This document shows, piece after piece, positions 1 to 6,493 of a stretch of DNA of 9,113 bases. The notes below the pieces were generated by a model. It worked only from the letters and a program-made list of their open reading frames with translations, was not told the DNA's origin and ran no database searches. This DNA is from Chloroflexota bacterium. GTDB lineage: Bacteria; Chloroflexota; Anaerolineae; Promineifilales; Promineifilaceae. The translations under genes and the position numbers were made by a program. The stretch is taken from the NCBI GenBank assembly GCA_008501785.1, contig QQUD01000666.1, positions 1 through 9,113 on the forward strand, given 5' to 3'. Position 1 is the stretch's first letter; each line of letters begins with the position of its first letter.

Positions 1-1997
1 ATTTGAAACTGAAATGCAATTGTTTCACTGATTTCGCCAATGGTTTCTGTAGAACCCACCTGCATCCCAACAGCAGCAAAATGATCCTTGAGATTTCGAG
101 CGATTTCTGCTGTATAAGCGGCGTCTTGTTGATCTGTTTTTATCAATACCCAACCAGAACGGCCGATTTCATGCAGCTGTTTTGCCAAATACGGCTGATT
201 GACGTACAGGATGGGTCCCGTCATCACACCTTGCACGATACCGACGACTTCCCATTCATACTCTTTTTCGTCAATCTTTAGCTCAATCGTGTCACCTAAA
301 ACAATGTCATCTTCATCTTTAAGTACGAGCGAGTTGATGACAACTGCGTTTGTATCCTCAGGGAGCAACCAACGTCCTTCAAGCAGGGTTGTTTCAATAA
401 ACTCTGTTTCCGCTTTTGTGCCAACCAGAAACATATTTTCGCTTTCAGATTCATCGGGACGAATGCGACGTGCGCCTCGGGCTAACCAGCTTTCAACGGC
501 CGTTACCCCATCCACCTTCATCGCTTCCCGTTCAATAATTTCCAAACGATAGGCACGATCAAAGTCAACCTCAACATCATAATTGAAGTAACCTAATGCA
601 TCATCAAGTGTCGCCAATAACGATGAATGGACGCTGAGTACGCCGATAAAGATTGCGCCACCTAAGGTTAAGGTTGTCAAGGTCAAAAATAACCGCGCCT
701 TGCGCCGAATTGTGTTCCTCATGGAGATACGCATCGGGCGGGACAGTCTGAGTAAACGGCCACTAACCCATTCCACAAATTTATCGAGGATATGCGTGCC
801 AAATTGCCCTTTGCCCAGGCCATATTCACCGAACGCTTCACGAACAGTTAGCCGTGCGCCACGAAACACGGGAATCGCAGCGGCTAGCACGGGTGTAATG
901 ACTGCCACAGCGACCTGTAGCATGACAACAGCGGGAACAAATCGAAACCCTGCAAGATCGAAGTTTATCAGCGTTGCCATGTAGGTGGTCAACCCATAAG
1001 CGGCTAACGCGCCTAAAGGCACAGCCACAATCAATGACAGCAGCCCAAACATAACAACTGTTACAAAATACATGCTCACAATTTGACCAGATTTCGCACC
1101 GACAGCTTTCATAATACCAATCTGCTCAGTATGCTGTGCCAACAAACCATTGATGATATTGACCACTAAAAAGCCGCTGGCCCCCAGCGCCAAAACACCC
1201 AATATCCCCAAAATGGAGAGCAATGGGTTAATTGCTTCGCTGGCGGGGTGTTCGCCCGGTTCTGGAATCCAGGTGAAGTAAACGGTATAGCCTGCGCGTT
1301 CCAGTTTATTTTGGACTGTATTAGCAACGGCCGTTACATGTTCCTTATCCAGCGCATTCTCAGCCGCAATAATGTGAATTTCATCAAAATAGCTGCCAAA
1401 CCCAAGCCATTCCATTGTTTCGATGCTCATGTAGGCGTTGGGCTGATTGGTAAACTGCACTGGATTTGTAAAAATATCGTGTGCTGTGCCGGTGATGGGG
1501 AGTTGGCGTAAACGGCCGTCTCCCGCCTCAATCGTCAGCATATCACCAATTTCAGCATTCGTATAAGGCAGCGATGCCCGTTCAATCACAATACCCCGAT
1601 CTGGTGGCGGCCATTCGCCCTCCCAGGGATCTACCAAATGTGTGCGTACGTCTTCAGCATCAGAGAAGACAATAATATTCATCGTGCGCCATTCATCGGG
1701 ACCTACTTGAACCTGAACATCAAAAGTCCGCCGCGCATCTGCTTCTCCCACACCATCAATACGGCGCACAGTATTCATCAGCTCCGCATCAAAACCAGAC
1801 ACAAATAATTGCGCACTTGCCGGATCTGTTGCCGAATATGCTTGAGACAAATCTTCATCAAGCAATGTTTGTGTACCGTTGATCATGCCAATCGCAAATA
1901 CACCAACTGCAATGGACAACACAACCAAAAAGGTGCGAATTTTGTTCCCCCACAAATCGCGCAACACTTTGCGCCAGCGTGGTCTTTGCTCAAACAT
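1..1997 (-). CDS. ABC transporter permease, MacB/FtsX-type with duplicated modules (3' end beyond the window)
   Basis: This is a membrane permease of a MacB/LolCDE-like ABC exporter, working with the ATPase encoded just upstream. The frame stays open from ATG at 1997 to the left edge, about 665 residues. The start is supported by GAGAGGG just upstream; the ATG at 2010 is followed by an early stop. Residues about 21-40 are a hydrophobic anchor (FLVVLSIAVGVFAIGM), followed by a large extracytoplasmic MacB_PCD-like region. An FtsX-like core with three membrane segments lies at about 262-290, 305-338 and 351-375, including VNIINGLLAQHTEQIGIMKA, the typical FtsX coupling region. A second module starts at about 425 (RISMRNTIRRKARLFLTL) with another anchor at 432-456 and another soluble domain, ending at the edge. 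The second FtsX core is expected outside the window. Such paired-module permeases are usually about 780-850 residues. The substrate (lipid, lipoprotein, peptide or drug) cannot be told. Confidence 0.9.
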   Translation of the reverse strand, partial: MFEQRPRWRKVLRDLWGNKIRTFLVVLSIAVGVFAIGMINGTQTLLDEDLSQAYSATDPASAQLFVSGFDAELMNTVRRIDGVGEADARRTFDVQVQVGPDEWRTMNIIVFSDAEDVRTHLVDPWEGEWPPPDRGIVIERASLPYTNAEIGDMLTIEAGDGRLRQLPITGTAHDIFTNPVQFTNQPNAYMSIETMEWLGFGSYFDEIHIIAAENALDKEHVTAVANTVQNKLERAGYTVYFTWIPEPGEHPASEAINPLLSILGILGVLALGASGFLVVNIINGLLAQHTEQIGIMKAVGAKSGQIVSMYFVTVVMFGLLSLIVAVPLGALAAYGLTTYMATLINFDLAGFRFVPAVVMLQVAVAVITPVLAAAIPVFRGARLTVREAFGEYGLGKGQFGTHILDKFVEWVSGRLLRLSRPMRISMRNTIRRKARLFLTLTTLTLGGAIFIGVLSVHSSLLATLDDALGYFNYDVEVDFDRAYRLEIIEREAMKVDGVTAVESWLARGARRIRPDESESENMFLVGTKAETEFIETTLLEGRWLLPEDTNAVVINSLVLKDEDDIVLGDTIELKIDEKEYEWEVVGIVQGVMTGPILYVNQPYLAKQLHEIGRSGWVLIKTDQQDAAYTAEIARNLKDHFAAVGMQVGSTETIGEISETIAFQFQ

Positions 1998-2033
1998 GTT
2001 TCCCTCTCATAACGAACGCCCGAAAAAGGTCAT

Positions 2034-2080
2034 GGAGTGGAGGCTTTAGCCGGAACGGTTCTGGTTAAAGTCTCCACTCC
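2034..2080. repeat. Palindromic intergenic element A, copy 1
   Basis: An 18-nt left arm, GGAGTGGAGGCTTTAGCC, is matched by the right arm GGTTAAAGTCTCCACTCC at 2063-2080 (16 of 18 pair perfectly, the others as G-U in RNA) around an 11-nt loop. It lies between the ATPase and permease genes, so it would be transcribed as a hairpin in their mRNA. A second copy at 7832-7886 shares the left arm and the CCGGAACGGTT loop start. It has no T-run in either direction, so it is not a simple intrinsic terminator. It is most likely a dispersed REP/MITE-like element. Confidence 0.85.
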
Positions 2081-2117
2081 GAGATGGGATGTAAAATCAA
2101 ACGCTCATTTTAAATAT

Positions 2118-2918
2118 TTATTGTATTTGCATTGCAGGTTGTGCATACACGGCCTGATGGCGCAGCACAGATTGTGGCATCACGATCTTGCCATCGGCCA
2201 GGGTGATGGTACGTGAAGCACGAGCGGCCAGATCGGTGTCGTGGGTGACCATGACGATGGTTTTGCCATTGTTTACGAGCGATTCGAATAGGTGGAAAAC
2301 GGCCGTTGCCGACTTCGAATCCAAATTACCCGTTGGTTCGTCTGCTACCAGAATTGGCGGATCGTTAGCCAGAGCGCGTGCAATAGCAACACGCTGCTGC
2401 TGTCCACCAGATACCTCAGACGGCAGCTTATAGGCATGGTCTACCATATCTACCTGTTCCAAAAGTTGTATGGCACGTTGTTCACGTTCTTTGGAATCGT
2501 ACACGTCGCAAAAGTCCATCGGCAGCATCACGTTCTCGACACAGGAGAGCATGGGCAGCAGCTGGAAGAATTGGAAGATGACGCCGACGTTTCGCCCACG
2601 CCATTCGGCCATTGGACCTTCTTGAAGGGTGTGAACGGCCGTTTCGCTCACTACTACATCCCCAGACGTTGGTTTGTCAATACCGGTAATCATATTAATT
2701 AATGTAGACTTACCACTGCCAGACTTGCCCACCACAGCCACAAACTCGCCTTTATCAATCGTCAAATCAACGTCATCCAGCGCAATGAAGTCGCCTACGG
2801 GCGTAATATACGCTTTTACCACATTTTGTAATGAGATTAAATGGGAGCTAGCATATGAGGTTGTCCCATTTGAAGAAACAGCGCCATTCTTGCTGCGCCG
2901 AAATCTATCGAAAAGCAT
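2118..2918 (-). CDS. ABC transporter ATP-binding protein, LolD/MacB-type
   Basis: This is the cytoplasmic ATPase subunit, powering the permease encoded downstream. It has Walker A GKSGSGKST, a Q-loop region (VIFQFFQLLP), the ABC signature VSGGQQQR, Walker B ILVADEPTGNLD and the switch histidine in VTHD, all in the usual order. The EPTGNLD form is typical of the LolD/MacB/FtsE group. The start chosen here gives 266 residues: ATG at 2918 has GGAGG at 2926-2930, 7 nt upstream. The in-frame ATG at 2936 would add six residues but lacks a ribosome-binding site. An N-terminal tail of about 25 residues rich in Ser/Asn precedes the domain and a short tail follows it. Two copies of AACGGCCGTT lie inside the gene (2298, 2634), both read as Thr-Ala-Val. 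Family assignment is firm; substrate unknown. Confidence 0.95.
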   Translation of the reverse strand: MLFDRFRRSKNGAVSSNGTTSYASSHLISLQNVVKAYITPVGDFIALDDVDLTIDKGEFVAVVGKSGSGKSTLINMITGIDKPTSGDVVVSETAVHTLQEGPMAEWRGRNVGVIFQFFQLLPMLSCVENVMLPMDFCDVYDSKEREQRAIQLLEQVDMVDHAYKLPSEVSGGQQQRVAIARALANDPPILVADEPTGNLDSKSATAVFHLFESLVNNGKTIVMVTHDTDLAARASRTITLADGKIVMPQSVLRHQAVYAQPAMQIQ

Positions 2919-2958
2919 GTCCTTACCTCCACACATTCATTTTGTATTCTGCGAAGCT

Positions 2959-2986
2959 ACCAAAGGTAGCAAACCGAAGGTAGCAA
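2959..2986. repeat. 14-bp tandem direct repeat upstream of the ABC ATPase gene
   Basis: ACCAAAGGTAGCAA (2959-2972) is followed directly by ACCGAAGGTAGCAA (2973-2986), 13 of 14 identical. The first unit overlaps a perfect inverted repeat, GCTACC-AAA-GGTAGC (2956-2970). It lies 41-68 bp upstream of the ATPase start, in the likely 5' untranslated region, so it could be an operator or a leader hairpin. The function is not shown. Confidence 0.6.
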
Positions 2987-2993
2987 TCTGCCC

Positions 2994-3024
2994 TCTATAC
3001 GTGAGTTGTATTAAAGGGTTGCAA
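2994..3024 (-). promoter_or_regulatory. Possible sigma70-type promoter for the ABC exporter operon
   Basis: On the minus strand, TTGCAA (3019-3024) and TATAGA (2994-2999) are separated by 19 bp, slightly longer than optimal. The predicted start would give a leader of about 70 nt containing the 14-bp tandem repeat. This is weak evidence based on consensus matching by eye. Confidence 0.35.
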
Positions 3025-3115
3025 CTAACTTTTGTGCGAATATTTGGCAATTACCTTCTAATTCTCATAAAAATCAACAAAATCAATTTTTTAAGATTCT
3101 TATGTAAAAAGTTGC

Positions 3116-3145
3116 TTGACAAGTAGGAAAGGTTTCCTGTATAGT
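3116..3145 (+). promoter_or_regulatory. Near-consensus sigma70 promoter with palindromic spacer, reading into the putative ncRNA
   Basis: A perfect -35 box TTGACA (3116-3121) and a -10 box TATAGT (3140-3145) are 18 bp apart, predicting a transcript start near 3152. The spacer holds a perfect inverted repeat, AGGAAA-GG-TTTCCT (3125-3138), placed where a repressor could block RNA polymerase. No plus-strand coding gene lies downstream before the terminator at 3428-3451. Confidence 0.8.
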
Positions 3146-3151
3146 GAATCT

Positions 3152-3451
3152 ACCTGGAGAGGGAAAGCCTAGAAATAGGAAGGAACTCGAAAGGGAGAGG
3201 AAGCTCCAAGAAATTGGAAAGTAGCCTTAACAAGTGGAAGCAAGACCTGTGTAAACGTTTAGTCATCTCGTATGTAAGGTGCAAGCCTTTTGAGAGGCAA
3301 ATATCGGGAATTGTGAAAGCGAACCGGCGGTAGAAATACCAAAGGGGCCTGGAGGTAGAAATACCGAAGGGAGAGGGAAGGCAGACTGGAAGGTTACTAG
3401 GGGCTCCTCGTTTTTTTTTGGATAATGAGGCCGCAATCAGCGGCCTTTTTT
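3152..3451 (+). ncRNA. Putative structured non-coding RNA with repeated GAAA-capped hairpins; class not recognised
   Basis: This segment is bounded by a strong promoter and an intrinsic terminator and contains no credible reading frame. It is purine-rich. Four perfect hairpins share the plan N4-GAAA-N4 but use different stems: CCTA/TAGG (3168-3179), CCAA/TTGG (3206-3217, extendable to 5 bp), GGTA/TACC (3329-3340) and GGTA/TACC (3354-3365). Weaker GAAA hairpins occur at 3186-3195 (CTC/GGG with a G-U pair) and near 3311-3322. GCCT/AGGC at 3285-3298 forms another hairpin. CCGGC (3324-3328) can pair with GCC-U-GG (3347-3352), enclosing one GAAA hairpin. CGA-AG-GGAG (3365-3373) can pair with CTCCTCG (3404-3410) just before a T9 run (3411-3419), an alternative 3' end. 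Many SD-like tracts occur, including GGAGGT at 3351-3356. I see no hallmark of RNase P RNA, tmRNA, SRP RNA or group I/II introns. Its neighbour is convergent, so a trans-acting role is more likely than a leader. Confidence 0.65.
3428..3451 (+). terminator. Intrinsic terminator of the putative ncRNA
   Basis: A 7-bp GC-rich stem, AGGCCGC/GCGGCCT, with loop AATCA is followed by six T residues (3446-3451, the first pairing in the stem). The T-run is on the plus-strand side only, so it terminates plus-strand transcription and not hpt. A T9 run at 3411-3419 lies just upstream. Confidence 0.85.
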
Positions 3452-3470
3452 CATTTCTGGGAAGTGATTT

Positions 3471-4058
3471 TTAAGGATTTTCCTTTTGAGCGTGGAGCAC
3501 TTCAGATTTTAGAATGCCCACATATGGCAAATTGCGGTAGCGTTCCCGAAAGTCCAATCCATACCCCACCACAAACCGATCTGGCAAATCAAACCCTTTG
3601 TAAGCGAGTGGCAGGTTTATCAGGCGGCGACGTGATTTATCAAAAAGCGCACATACTTTAATACTGGCAGGACTACGTGCCTTCAGGTTTCGCAATAAAT
3701 AATTGATAGTTAAGCCTGTGTCAATAATGTGTTCGACGAAGAGAACGTGACGGCCGTTAATCGGTTCATCCAAATCTTTCTGCATGCGAACTAGCCCCCG
3801 ATCTCGTGTCTCCTTTGAATAACTTGATACGGCCATAAAATCTATTTCGATTGGAATTGTGATCATGCGTAACAAATCTGCCATAAAGGGAACCCCACCC
3901 TTCAACACACCAACTAACAGCGGATTGAGGTCTGCATAATCTTGAGATATTTCCTCCCCCAACTCACGCACGCGCTGCTCTATTTCTTCTGTTGAAAGCA
4001 GAATACGGCTGACATCATCATTTAAATTTCCATATTTCTCGGGGGGAAAATAACTCAT
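3471..4058 (-). CDS. hpt: Hypoxanthine phosphoribosyltransferase
   Basis: This cytoplasmic purine-salvage enzyme converts hypoxanthine (and usually guanine) plus PRPP to IMP/GMP and pyrophosphate. At 195 residues it has normal length. Recognisable parts are the LLVGVLKGGVPFMADLLR segment (residues about 47-64), the flexible-loop region with SSYSKETRDRG, the PRPP-binding loop VLFVEHIIDTGLT, and the C-terminal DRFVVGYGLDFRERYRNLPY block that contacts the base. The PRPP loop reads E-H-I-I-D-T-G, where the family usually has E-D-I-I-D-[TS]-G: the codon is CAC in place of GAC. The general-base Asp is kept. Its ATG overlaps the TGA of the upstream gene (ATGA), so translation is coupled. GACGGCCGTT at 3749 encodes Asn-Gly-Arg here. 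Confidence 0.93.
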   Translation of the reverse strand: MSYFPPEKYGNLNDDVSRILLSTEEIEQRVRELGEEISQDYADLNPLLVGVLKGGVPFMADLLRMITIPIEIDFMAVSSYSKETRDRGLVRMQKDLDEPINGRHVLFVEHIIDTGLTINYLLRNLKARSPASIKVCALFDKSRRRLINLPLAYKGFDLPDRFVVGYGLDFRERYRNLPYVGILKSEVLHAQKENP

Positions 4059-4444
4059 AAGCCATTCGTTTGGGCATCAGTACCAAGCAATGTAGCTGCC
4101 TGCTCATCAATACCATATTTGATCATCATATCGCGCAAATCACTGCGCTTAAATAGCTTTACATTTATATGAGGAAATAACTCTTGTAACCTTCGAACCT
4201 TTCGATTTTTCTTTGTGATTAATTTAGGACGCATGGTGGTCAATTCTATGTAAAGTTCTTGTTGAGGAAGATAAAAATCGGGGGAAAAAGCTTCGGTTAC
4301 TTTGCCATCGTCATCTTTGGATAAAGCAAAGGTATGCGGTTCGTATTCCCATTCAATACCATAATAATCAAGAATACGGGCAAATTCTGCTTCAATCGGA
4401 TGCACAAAGGTAATGGAACTGCGTTGTGATTCTGTGTTGTTCAA
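4055..4444 (-). CDS. Small PD-(D/E)XK nuclease-like protein coupled to hpt
   Basis: This 129-residue soluble protein has no firmly known function. It starts at TTG (4444), supported by GGAG (4452-4455) with a 7-nt gap; no ATG or GTG start is available in frame. The pattern resembles a small restriction-endonuclease-like fold: an N-terminal helix with Glu (HPIEAEFARILDYYGI, residues 15-30), a strand with WEYEP, then FSPDFYLP (Asp56) and YIELTT (Glu67), followed by a basic stretch with TKKNRKVRR (77-85) and a final KLFKR strand. The usual ExK third residue is Thr69 here, so either a nearby Lys (78/79) takes its place or the protein is not an active nuclease. It overlaps hpt by 4 nt, which suggests a role linked to salvage or simple co-transcription. 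Fold call is by motif only. Confidence 0.7.
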   Translation of the reverse strand: MNNTESQRSSITFVHPIEAEFARILDYYGIEWEYEPHTFALSKDDDGKVTEAFSPDFYLPQQELYIELTTMRPKLITKKNRKVRRLQELFPHINVKLFKRSDLRDMMIKYGIDEQAATLLGTDAQTNGL

Positions 4445-4511
4445 TAATACGCTCCATCGATGTTCAAACTATGTTGAGCATGGTAAGGTTACACTTTGTT
4501 TACTTACCATA

Positions 4512-4540
4512 ATTATATAAATTTTTCAAGCAAGGTACAA
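4512..4540 (-). promoter_or_regulatory. Promoter of the nuclease-like/hpt operon
   Basis: On the minus strand, TTGTAC (4535-4540) and a perfect -10 TATAAT (4512-4517) are 17 bp apart. Transcription would start near 4505, giving a leader of about 60 nt before the TTG start. A second TATAAT occurs at 4553-4558 without a good -35 box. Confidence 0.6.
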
Positions 4541-4598
4541 CATGCGGATTGTATTATAACTTTTTGGCTAACTATGAGAGATTAATATTTTGAAATTT

Positions 4599-4994
4599 TT
4601 AATGTGAGTTTTGATAGAGTATGCCGGGATTAACTGCTACTTCTTGTAAATTGACAACTAATTCTTGCATGCTTACTGGTTTACTTAAATATTTATCAGC
4701 ATAACCAGTTAAACTTTTTTCTTCTAGGGTAAGATGAGATTTACCGCTGAGTAAAATAACCGGCAGATTAGCAGTTTCGGACTGTCGTTTTAAGACACGA
4801 CAGGCGGTTAAACCATCCATATTTGGCATCATAATGTCTAATATGACCATGTCTGGATGGTGTTGTTCAATTTTTTCGAGCGCGTCAACGCCATCAACGG
4901 CCGTTAACGGCTCATACCCGGCGAAGGCAAGCATACTACACAGCACTTCCCGAATGTTAGCGTCATCATCGACGATTAAGACGGAACCATTCAT
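4599..4994 (-). CDS. Single-domain response regulator (CheY-like receiver)
   Basis: This 131-residue cytoplasmic phospho-acceptor protein consists of a receiver domain and no output domain. The acidic pocket is D9-D10-D11 (LIVDDD), the phosphorylation site is D53 (MVILDIMMP), the switch Ser is S83 (LLSG) and the conserved Lys is K105 (SKP). Residues 114-131 form only a short tail. The start at 4994 is chosen because GGAGGAGAG lies just upstream; a longer frame to 5081 has no ribosome-binding site and would put a non-conserved tail before the first strand. No histidine kinase is adjacent, so its partner is encoded elsewhere. Such stand-alone receivers act by protein-protein contact, for example in phosphorelays. 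AACGGCCGTT at 4896 encodes Thr-Ala-Val. Confidence 0.92.
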   Translation of the reverse strand: MNGSVLIVDDDANIREVLCSMLAFAGYEPLTAVDGVDALEKIEQHHPDMVILDIMMPNMDGLTACRVLKRQSETANLPVILLSGKSHLTLEEKSLTGYADKYLSKPVSMQELVVNLQEVAVNPGILYQNSH

Positions 4995-5554
4995 TTGATC
5001 TCTCCTCCAACGGGATTCGTGGAGACTGCGTTGTTGGGTATTGAATCTAATTGGCGAATAATGTTTGTGGGTGTGGTGCAAATAGTTGTTCGATTTTCGT
5101 ATTTTGTCTCTAAAACCTTACAACTTTACTTTCAATTCACATCCTGTTGTTAATCTAAAATCACCCACCCCATAATCATAGCGCATAAAACGCCAATATA
5201 AGTGTAACAAATTATCATTATTTCGGAATATTAATATTTTTATAATTACTAGAAAAACCTTTTAAAAGGCAAGCCAGCTAGATTTTTCTGCGTAATTGTC
5301 CTGGTTGGTGTCACACGAATCCTCATCTGTCATTTTTTCCATAACAATAACATTACCCCATTCATTTCATTCGTCCATTCGTTAAATTCGTGATTCATCA
5401 AATGATAGTGATTCTCATCAAAAATGACCCATCACAAACGAAAACATATGTTAAAATAAAAAACACTCAACGATTAAACCACGAACCGCGAAAGATTCTC
5501 ATTCAAACAAGCCGCGTCTTTCGCTCTCAAATTCTATACAACGAGGTGTTGCCT
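4995..5554. other. Long AT-rich intergenic region upstream of paaA
   Basis: About 560 bp between the divergent response regulator and paaA hold no credible gene. The segment 5215-5270 is very AT-rich. Imprecise ATTCGT/TTCGTG words at 5361-5395 have a partial inverted counterpart (CACGAACCGCGAA) at 5480-5492, perhaps a decayed repeat. A possible -10 TAAAAT (5452-5457) lies about 100 bp before paaA but lacks a good -35. No PaaX/PaaR operator could be recognised by eye. Both divergent promoters must lie here. Confidence 0.5.
5390..5427. repeat. Imperfect tandem direct repeat upstream of paaA
   Basis: GTGATTCATCAAATGATA (5390-5407) is followed by GTGATTCTCATCAAAAATGA (5408-5427), alike apart from small insertions. 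GATTCTCAT recurs at 5494-5502. It could be a regulator site for the paa operon or a decayed repeat; no function is shown. Confidence 0.4.
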
Positions 5555-6493
5555 ATGGATGAATCAAAGAAACTTGCAGCCTTTCAAGCACGCATTGACC
5601 GGGGGGAAAAAATTGAACCGGGCGATTGGATGCCAGAAAAGTACCGCAAACAGTTGATTCGCATGATCTCGCAACATGCACACAGCGAAATTGTAGGTAT
5701 GTTACCCGAAGGTGCATGGATAACGCGGGCCCCCACCCTTCGCCGCAAAATGATTTTGATTGCCAAGGTGCAAGATGAAGCTGGGCATGGGCAATATCTG
5801 TATCACGCCGCTGAAACATTAGGCATTAGTCGTGAAGAAATGGTCGATGCCTTGTTAGAAGGCCGTGCCAAATATTCAAGCGTGTTTAATTATCCGACGC
5901 TCAATTGGGCAGACGTTGGCATGATTGGGTGGCTGGTTGATGGTGCGGCCATCAAAAATCAAACGATGTTGGCCAGAGCCTCCTATGGTCCCTACTCACG
6001 AGCCATGGTTCGCATTTGCGCTGAAGAGACGTTTCACCACAAACAGGGTAAAGACATGATTATTCGGTATGCATTAGGCACACCCAAACAGAAGGAAATG
6101 GTTCAAGATTCCTTAAATCGCTGGTGGTGGCCTTCGTTAATGATGTTTGGACCACACGATTCAAACTCTCCCAACACGCCCCAATTGATGCGCTGGAAAA
6201 TTAAAACGAAAAGCAATGATGAGCTGCGCAATGAGTTTGTTGACGAAATGGTCAGAGAATTTAGGGCTATTGATCTTGAAGTGCCAGATCCAAATTTAAA
6301 GTTTGATGAAACATCTAATCGCTGGGTAGCTGGCCCAATTGATTGGAATGAGTTTTGGCGTGTGGTGAAAGGGGATGGTCCATGCAATGCTGAGCGGCTA
6401 GCAGCACGGCGCAAAGCGCATGAAGATGGATTATGGGTGCGGCAAGCGATGGAGGTCTATGCAGAAAAGCAGCAAGCGGGGGCAATCGCATGA
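5555..6493 (+). CDS. paaA: 1,2-phenylacetyl-CoA epoxidase, catalytic subunit PaaA
   Basis: PaaA is the diiron catalytic subunit of the PaaABCE complex, which epoxidises the aromatic ring of phenylacetyl-CoA, the committed step of aerobic phenylacetate degradation. At 312 residues it has normal length. The ferritin-like ligand motifs are E45 (HAHSE), D74-E75-AG-H78, D129 and E158-TF-H161 ([11 protein letters not shown]). The blocks [15 protein letters not shown] and [13 protein letters not shown] are typical of PaaA. The start at 5555 is set by GAGGTG 6 nt upstream and by the usual N-terminus. An earlier in-frame ATG at 5390 would add 55 residues with no family character. Its TGA overlaps the ATG of paaB. 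Confidence 0.96.
   Translation: MDESKKLAAFQARIDRGEKIEPGDWMPEKYRKQLIRMISQHAHSEIVGMLPEGAWITRAPTLRRKMILIAKVQDEAGHGQYLYHAAETLGISREEMVDALLEGRAKYSSVFNYPTLNWADVGMIGWLVDGAAIKNQTMLARASYGPYSRAMVRICAEETFHHKQGKDMIIRYALGTPKQKEMVQDSLNRWWWPSLMMFGPHDSNSPNTPQLMRWKIKTKSNDELRNEFVDEMVREFRAIDLEVPDPNLKFDETSNRWVAGPIDWNEFWRVVKGDGPCNAERLAARRKAHEDGLWVRQAMEVYAEKQQAGAIA

Noticed and set aside
2034..2080. Element A as an intrinsic terminator
   Set aside because: Neither strand has a T-run after the stem, and the same element sits within the paa gene cluster.
2674..3126. Plus-strand open frame of about 150 codons
   Set aside because: It is mostly the antisense of the ABC ATPase gene and has no ribosome-binding site or family resemblance.
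3152..3451. RNase P RNA, tmRNA, SRP RNA, group I/II intron or IscB/TnpB-type guide RNA
   Set aside because: None of the conserved core words of these classes (for example GAGGAAAGTCC, GGTTTCGAC, the SRP domain IV loop, a domain V hairpin) is present, and no reverse transcriptase or IscB/TnpB gene is adjacent.
3152..3451. CRISPR array based on repeated GGTAGAAATACC
   Set aside because: The repeats are short, only two are identical, they are hairpins at 25-nt spacing without regular spacers, and no cas gene is near.
3425..3661. Plus-strand open frame of about 78 codons after the RNA
   Set aside because: It starts inside the terminator hairpin and runs antisense to hpt; no coding character.
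4995..5081. N-terminal extension of the response regulator
   Set aside because: No ribosome-binding site at 5081; GGAGGAGAG precedes ATG 4994, which places the first receiver strand at the N-terminus as usual.
5390..5554. Longer N-terminus for PaaA from the ATG at 5390
   Set aside because: The extra 55 residues have no family match, while ATG 5555 has GAGGTG at proper spacing and gives the standard PaaA N-terminus.
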